Source: Zea mays
Lineage: Eukaryota > Streptophyta > Magnoliopsida > Poales > Poaceae
Reading direction: 5' to 3'
DNA length: 64,000 nt
NCBI RefSeq assembly: GCF_902167145.1
Contig: NC_050104.1
Coordinates: 1,240,001 to 1,304,000 of the forward strand
A program made the translations under genes and the position numbers. The notes under the pieces are model-generated. The model was not told the origin of the DNA and searched no databases. It saw nothing but the letters and a program-made list of their open reading frames with translations. Shown piece by piece: positions 58,501 through 64,000 of this stretch. Numbering within the stretch: the first letter of the stretch is position 1; each line of letters opens with the position of its first letter.

Positions 58501-59037
58501 ATGGCTATTTTCGACAAAAATGGGGGTTGTGTGGCCATTGATCATCGACCATAGGCTCATACACCTCACCCCACGTATGTTTCCTTGCCATAGATCACAT
58601 TCTTGGATTTCTGGTGGTGACCATTTCTTGGTCAAAAATCCGTAGGTGTTAGCCTTCGGTATTATTGAAAATGGTCGTTCATGGCTATTTTCATCAAAAA
58701 TGGGGGTTGTGTGGCCATTGTTCATCGACCAGAGGCTCGTACACCTCACCCACCTATGTTTCCTTGCCATAGGTCACATTCTCGGATTTCTGGTGGAGAC
58801 CATTTCTTGGTCAAAAATCCATACGTGTTAGCCTTCTATATTATTGAAAATGGTCGTTGATCGCTATTTTAGACAGAAATGGGCGTTGTGTGGCCATTGA
58901 TCATCGACCAGAGGCCCATACACCTCACCCCACATATGTTTCCTTGCCATAGATCACATTCTTGGATTAATGGTGGAGACCATTTCTTGGTCAAAAATCC
59001 ATAGGTGTTAGCCTTCGGTATTATTGAAAATGGCCGT

Positions 59038-61988
59038 TCATGGCTATTTTCGACAAAAATGGGGGTTGTGTGGCCATTGATCATCGACCATAGGCTCATA
59101 CACCTCACCCCACGTATGTTTCCTTGCCATAGATCACATTCTTGGATTTCTGGTGGAGACCATTTCTTGGTCAAAAATTCGTAGGTGTTAGCCTTCGGTA
59201 TTATTGAAAATGGTCGTTCATGGCTATTTTCATCAAAAATGGGGGTTGTGTGGCCATTTATCATTGACCAGAGGCTCGTACACCTCACCTCACTTATGTT
59301 TCCTTTCCATAGATCACATTATTGGATTTATGGTGGAGACCATTTCTTGGTCAAAAATCCGTAGGTGTTAGCCTTCCGTGTCATTGGAAAAGGTAGTTCA
59401 TGGCTATTTTCGAAAAAATGGGGGTTGTGTGGCCATTGATCATCGACCAGAGGCTCGTACACTTCACCCCACATATGTTTCCTTGCCATAGATCACATTC
59501 TCGGATTTTTGGTGGAGACCATTTCTTGGTCAAAAATCCATACGTGTTAGCATTCTGTATTATTGAAAATGGTCGTGGATCGCTATTTTAGACAAAAATG
59601 GGCGTTGTGTGGCCATTGATCATCGACCAGAGGCCCATACACCTCACCCCACATATGTTTCCTTGCCATTGATCACATTCTTGGATTTATGGTGGAGACC
59701 ATTTCTTGGTCAAAAATCCATAGGTGTTAGCCTTCGGTATTATGAAAATGGTCGTTCATGGCTATTTTCGACAAAAATGGGGGTTGTGTGGCCATTGATC
59801 ATCGACCATAGGCTCATACACCTCACCCCACGTATGTTTCCTTTCCATATATCACATTCTTGGATTTCTGGTGGAGACCATTTCTTGGTCAAAAATCCGT
59901 AGGTGTTAGCCTTCGGTATTATTGAAAATGGTCGTTCATGGCTATTTTCATCAAAAATGGGGGTTGTGTGGCCATTTATCATCGACTAGAGGCTCGTAAA
60001 CCTCACCTCACTTATGTTTCCTTTCCATAGATCACATTCTTGGATTTCTGGTAGAGACCATTTCTTGGTCAAAAATCCGTACATGTTAGCCTTTGGTATT
60101 ATTGAAAATGGTCATTCATGGCGATTTTCGACAAAAATGGGGGTTGTGTGGCCATTGATCATCGACCAGAGGCTCATAAACCTCACCCCACATATGTTTC
60201 CTTGCCATAGATCACATTCTTTGATTTCTAGTGGAGACCTTTTCTTGGTCAAAAATCCGAATGTGTTAGCCTTCGGTACTATTGAAAATGGTCGTTTATG
60301 GCTATTTTCGACTAAAATAAGGGTTGTGTGGCCATTGATATTCGACTAGAGGCTCATACACCTCACTACACATATGTTTCCTTGCCATAGATCACATTCT
60401 TGGAATTATGGTGGAGACCATTTCTTGGTCAAAAATCCGTGAGTGTTAGCCTTCAGTGTCATTGAAAATGGTCGTTCATGGCTATTTTCGACAAAAATGG
60501 GGGTTGTGTGGCCATTGATCATCGACCATAGGCTCATACACCTCACCCCACGTATGTTTCCTTGCCATAGATCACATTCTTGGATTTCTGGTGGAGACCA
60601 TTTCTTGGTCAAAAATTCGTAGGTGTTAGCCTTCGGTATTATTGAAAATGGTCGTTCATGGCTATTTTCATCAAAAATGGGGGTTGTGTGGCCATTTATC
60701 ATTGACCAGAGGCTCGTACACCTCACCTCACTTATGTTTCCTTTCCATAGATCACATTATTGGATTTATGGTGGAGACCATTTCTTGGTCAAAAATCCGT
60801 AGGTGTTAGCCTTCCGTGTCATTGGAAAAGGTAGTTCATGGCTATTTTCGAAAAAATGGGGGTTGTGTGGCCATTGATCATCGACCAGAGGCTCGTACAC
60901 TTCACCCCACATATGTTTCCTTGCCATAGATCACATTCTCGGATTTTTGGTGGAGACCATTTCTTGGTCAAAAATCCATACGTGTTAGCATTCTGTATTA
61001 TTGAAAATGGTCGTGGATCGCTATTTTAGACAAAAATGGGCGTTGTGTGGCCATTGATCATCGACCAGAGGCCCATACACCTCACCCCACATATGTTTCC
61101 TTGCCATTGATCACATTCTTGGATTTATGGTGGAGACCATTTCTTGGTCAAAAATCCATAGGTGTTAGCCTTCGGTATTATGAAAATGGTCGTTCATGGC
61201 TATTTTCGACAAAAATGGGGGTTGTGTGGCCATTGATCATCGACCATAGGCTCATACACCTCACCCCACGTATGTTTCCTTTCCATATATCACATTCTTG
61301 GATTTCTGGTGGAGACCATTTCTTGGTCAAAAATCCGTAGGTGTTAGCCTTCGGTATTATTGAAAATGGTCGTTCATGGCTATTTTCATCAAAAATGGGG
61401 GTTGTGTGGCCATTTATCATCGACTAGAGGCTCGTAAACCTCACCTCACTTATGTTTCCTTTCCATAGATCACATTCTTGGATTTCTGGTAGAGACCATT
61501 TCTTGGTCAAAAATCCGTACATGTTAGCCTTTGGTATTATTGAAAATGGTCATTCATGGCGATTTTCGACAAAAATGGGGGTTGTGTGGCCATTGATCAT
61601 CGACCAGAGGCTCATAAACCTCACCCCACATATGTTTCCTTGCCATAGATCACATTCTTTGATTTCTGGTGGAGACCTTTTCTTGGTCAAAAATCCGAAT
61701 GTGTTAGCCTTCGGTACTATTGAAAATGGTCGTTTATGGCTATTTTCGACTAAAATAAGGGTTGTGTGGCCATTGATATTCGACTAGAGGCTCATACACC
61801 TCACTACACATATGTTTCCTTGCCATAGATCACATTCTTGGATTTATGGTGGAGACCATTTCTTGGTCAAAAATCCGTGAGTGTTAGCCTTCAGTGTCAT
61901 TGAAAATGGTCGTTCATGGCTATTTTCGACAAAAATGGGGGTTGTGTGGCCATTGATCATCGACCATAGGCTCATACACCTCACCCCA
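59038..61988 (+). repeat. Recent 1438-bp (8-monomer) tandem duplication
   Basis: 59038-60475 and 60476-61913 are almost identical. Unusual variants such as TTGGAAAAGGTAG and TCGACTAAAATAAGGG repeat exactly 1438 bp apart (for example 59400 and 60838). I noticed two substitutions, near 60226/61664 and 60406/61844. The second copy continues to match the start of the unit to about 61988. Confidence 0.9.
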
Positions 61989-62933
61989 CATATGTTTCCT
62001 TGCCATAGATAACATTCTTGGATTTCTGGTGGAGACCATTTCTTGGGCAAAAATCTGAATGTGTTAGCCTTCGGTATTATTGAAAATGGTCATTCATGGC
62101 TATTTTCGACAAAAATGGGTGTTGTGGCCATTGATCTTCGACCAGAGGCTCATACACCTCACTACACATATGTTTCCTTGCCATAGATCACATTTTTGGA
62201 TTTATGGTGGAGACCATTTCTTGGTCAAAATTCCGTAGGTGTTAGCCTTCAGTGTCATTGAAAATGGTCGTTCATGGCTATTTTCGACAAAAATGGGGGT
62301 TGTGTGCCCATTGATCATCAACCAGAGGCTCGTACACCTCACCCCACATATGTTACCTTGCCATAGATCACATTCTCGAATTTCTGGTGGAGACCATTTC
62401 TTGGTCAAAAATCCATATGAGTTAGCCTTCGGTATTATTGAAAATGGTCGTTCATGGCTATTTTCGACAAAAATGGGGGTTGTGTGGCCATTGTTCATCG
62501 ACCAGAGGCTCGTACACCTCACCCACATATGTTTCCTTGCCATAGATCACATTCTCGGATTTCTGGTGGAGACCATTTCTTGGTCAAAAATCCATACGTG
62601 TTAGTCTTCTATATTATTGAAAATGGTCGTTGATCGCTATTTTAGACAAAAATGGGCGTTGTGTGGCCATTGATCATCGACCAGAGGCCCATACACCTCA
62701 CCCCACATATGTTTCCTTGCCATAGATCACATTCTGGGATTAATGGTGGAGACCATTTCTTGGTCAAAAATCCATAGGTGTTAGCCTTCGGTATTATTGA
62801 AAATGGTCGTTCATGGCTATTTTCGACAAAAATGGGGGTTGCGTGGCCATTGATCATCGACCAGAGGCTCATACACCTCACCCCACGTATGTTTCCTTGC
62901 CATAGATCACATTCTTGGATTTCTGGTGGAGAC

Positions 62934-63597
62934 TGTTGGTGACTTGTTCTCAAATGCTATGAGTTAAGAACAAGGCAACACAGAAAATGTTAAACATTAA
63001 GATCCTTCGTCCTTCGAAGCATTATTTCCCTTAGGATATAACGATCCCCGGACGAAGGTCATGAAGGATTAACCTTCATCACTATAATATACATTAGTAA
63101 AAGACGAAGCATATGAAACATAAAAGATAGCGTGAATAATCGTATAACATTATTTATTTAACTTTATTAACTCATCATAAAGGAATAGAAACAATATTGA
63201 ATTATAAATGTACCTTCGGCTTGGAGGGAAATGAAAATACAAGTGTGACGCAAAAGCAAATGCCAAGTCCGCGTGAACAGTACGGGGGTACTGTTCACCT
63301 ATTTATAGGCACGGGGTACAACCCATACAAAATTACATACATGCCCTTTACATTTGGTGATAATTCTATAGCATTCTATCGAGGTCTAAATGGCCTTTTC
63401 ATCTTTAAGTCGGTTCCCCTTTCTGCCAACATGCCGAAGCTTTCCTGCTTCACAGCTTCGGCACTGTGTCAACCTTCGTATCTTTTGAGCTTCTCCCTTT
63501 CTGATTCAAGTCCGAAGATACCTGTTCACACATTATACTCCAGAAACATTGTTAAATCATGTTTTTGAGGACCTTCGGAAGCCGAAGGCCCCCAACA
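62934..63597 (-). repeat. Element D 3' LTR
   Basis: 664 bp from TGTTGGTGAC to GGCCCCCAACA. It has the hairpin GTGAACAGTAC-GGGG-GTACTGTTCAC (11-bp arms) at about 63272-63297, beside the TATA complement at about 63300-63307, and the CCTTCGG-AAG-CCGAAGG repeat at the inner end. The T in TGTTGGT departs from the usual TGTTGGG. Confidence 0.88.
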
Positions 63598-63609
63598 GTA
63601 GCCCCTCGC
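63598..63609 (-). other. Polypurine tract, element D
   Basis: GTAGCCCCTCGC on plus, identical to B. Confidence 0.75.
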
Positions 63610-63753
63610 AATATTAATTTGTTTGAAATAATAAATTCAGATTGCGATATGAACGAAGGCTTTATGCCGAAGGTCCGAAAAAACACCTTCCCTTTGCTAG
63701 AATAGCAACATTCAATGACAAGTGGGGTCTTTCAACTTTCAACGCATCAAGCG

Positions 63754-63761
63754 TATAAATA
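63754..63761 (+). promoter_or_regulatory. TATA box of the antisense gene, element D
   Basis: TATAAATA 144 bp before the ATG at 63905 and about 60 bp after the flanking repeat CGAAAAAACACCTTCCCTTT (63676-63695). Confidence 0.65.
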
Positions 63762-63904
63762 CGGCCATACCGCAAACTTATTTTGCACGCTTTCTGGCCA
63801 ACCACTCCTGCTCACTCATTTTTTAGCTCTTGTGCACTGTGATCTGCTAAGTTTTTAGCTTTGAAGCTTCGGCTTTTAGAAACAGTTTTTTAGCGCTTCC
63901 GAAG

Positions 63905-64000
63905 ATGTCTGAAGCTGCTAAGAAGGCTGCTGCTGAGATGAAGCTGAGTCTTGATGAAGAGAAGAACCTAGGGTTTCTTATAGCGATGTCGAAGTCCAAC
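63905..64000 (+). CDS. Antisense gene of element D, N-terminal 32 codons
   Basis: Opens MSEAAKKAAAEMKLSLDEEK and continues with LGFL to the window end without a stop. It aligns with the first residues of the antisense genes of A (MSEDKK...LSLSEE) and B (MSEEKK...LSLSEE). The rest lies outside the window. It is included although short because the TATA box, the flanking repeat and the N-terminus all match the other elements. Confidence 0.75.
   Translation, partial: MSEAAKKAAAEMKLSLDEEKNLGFLIAMSKSN

Larger units (their letters stand above)
42829..62933 (+). repeat. knob180 array, plus orientation, homogeneous core
   Basis: About 112 monomers of about 180 bp without orientation change. Monomer variants recur in order (TTCAGTGTCATTG versus TTCGGTATTATTG; GATCTTCGAC versus GATATTCGAC). 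It includes the higher-order repeat at 46.8-52.5 kb and the 1438-bp duplication at 59.0-62.0 kb. Truncated monomers lie near 56822 and 57443. Reading frames up to 275 codons run through it on both strands because the period is divisible by three; I treat none as a gene. Confidence 0.93.
62934..64000 (-). mobile_element. Element D: Zeon-like LTR retrotransposon, 3' part only (cut by the window edge)
   Basis: Inserted in minus orientation into knob180 after GAGAC (62929-62933). The 3' LTR, polypurine tract, antisense promoter and the first 32 codons of the antisense gene are visible. Whether it carries gag or pol cannot be told. The layout from LTR to antisense start matches B. Confidence 0.85.

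Overview
The window looks like heterochromatic knob DNA of a Zea genome (maize or teosinte; Tripsacum is a less likely alternative). Two satellites dominate: an about 180-bp satellite that I recognise as the maize knob180 repeat, and an about 355-360-bp satellite that fits the maize knob repeat TR-1. Four LTR retrotransposons of the Ty3/gypsy Tat-type, resembling the maize Zeon/cinful group, are inserted into them. I see no host protein gene, rRNA, tRNA or CRISPR array. Names of satellites and elements come from memory of the families, not from a search.

Layout: TR-1 in minus orientation 1-2142, TR-1 plus 2143-4269, knob180 plus 4270-6952, knob180 minus 6953-10463, then a TR-1 block (10464-38127) broken by elements A (10561-17881, plus), B (18038-25491, minus) and C (27033-36509, plus). 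knob180 follows from 38128 to 62933 with orientation switches at about 40676 and 42829. Element D (62934 to the window end, minus) is cut by the right edge. Without the insertions, 1 to about 37,335 reads as one large imperfect palindrome centred near 7.37 kb. The 43-63 kb part of the knob180 array is more homogeneous, has a 12-monomer higher-order repeat and an almost identical 1438-bp duplication.

The elements fall into two complementary kinds. A and B carry gag but no pol. C carries protease, reverse transcriptase, RNase H and integrase but no gag, with the pol start only 43 bp after its 5' LTR. A, B and C share the primer-binding site and about 40 bp of leader, and all four share the polypurine tract and a hairpin next to the LTR TATA box. 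All four also carry an additional gene on the antisense strand between the sense gene and the 3' LTR, with its own TATA box. In C this antisense gene is intact: three exons joined by two short GT-AG introns, both in phase 0. A short direct repeat flanks the antisense cassette in A, B and C. Between sense and antisense genes each of these has a tandem array of 60- or 64-bp units whose hairpins show compensatory base changes.

By eye the two LTRs differ at about 13 positions in A, about 10 in B and 1 in C, so C is the youngest. Gag of A and B, pol of C and the antisense genes of A and B carry stop codons or frameshifts.
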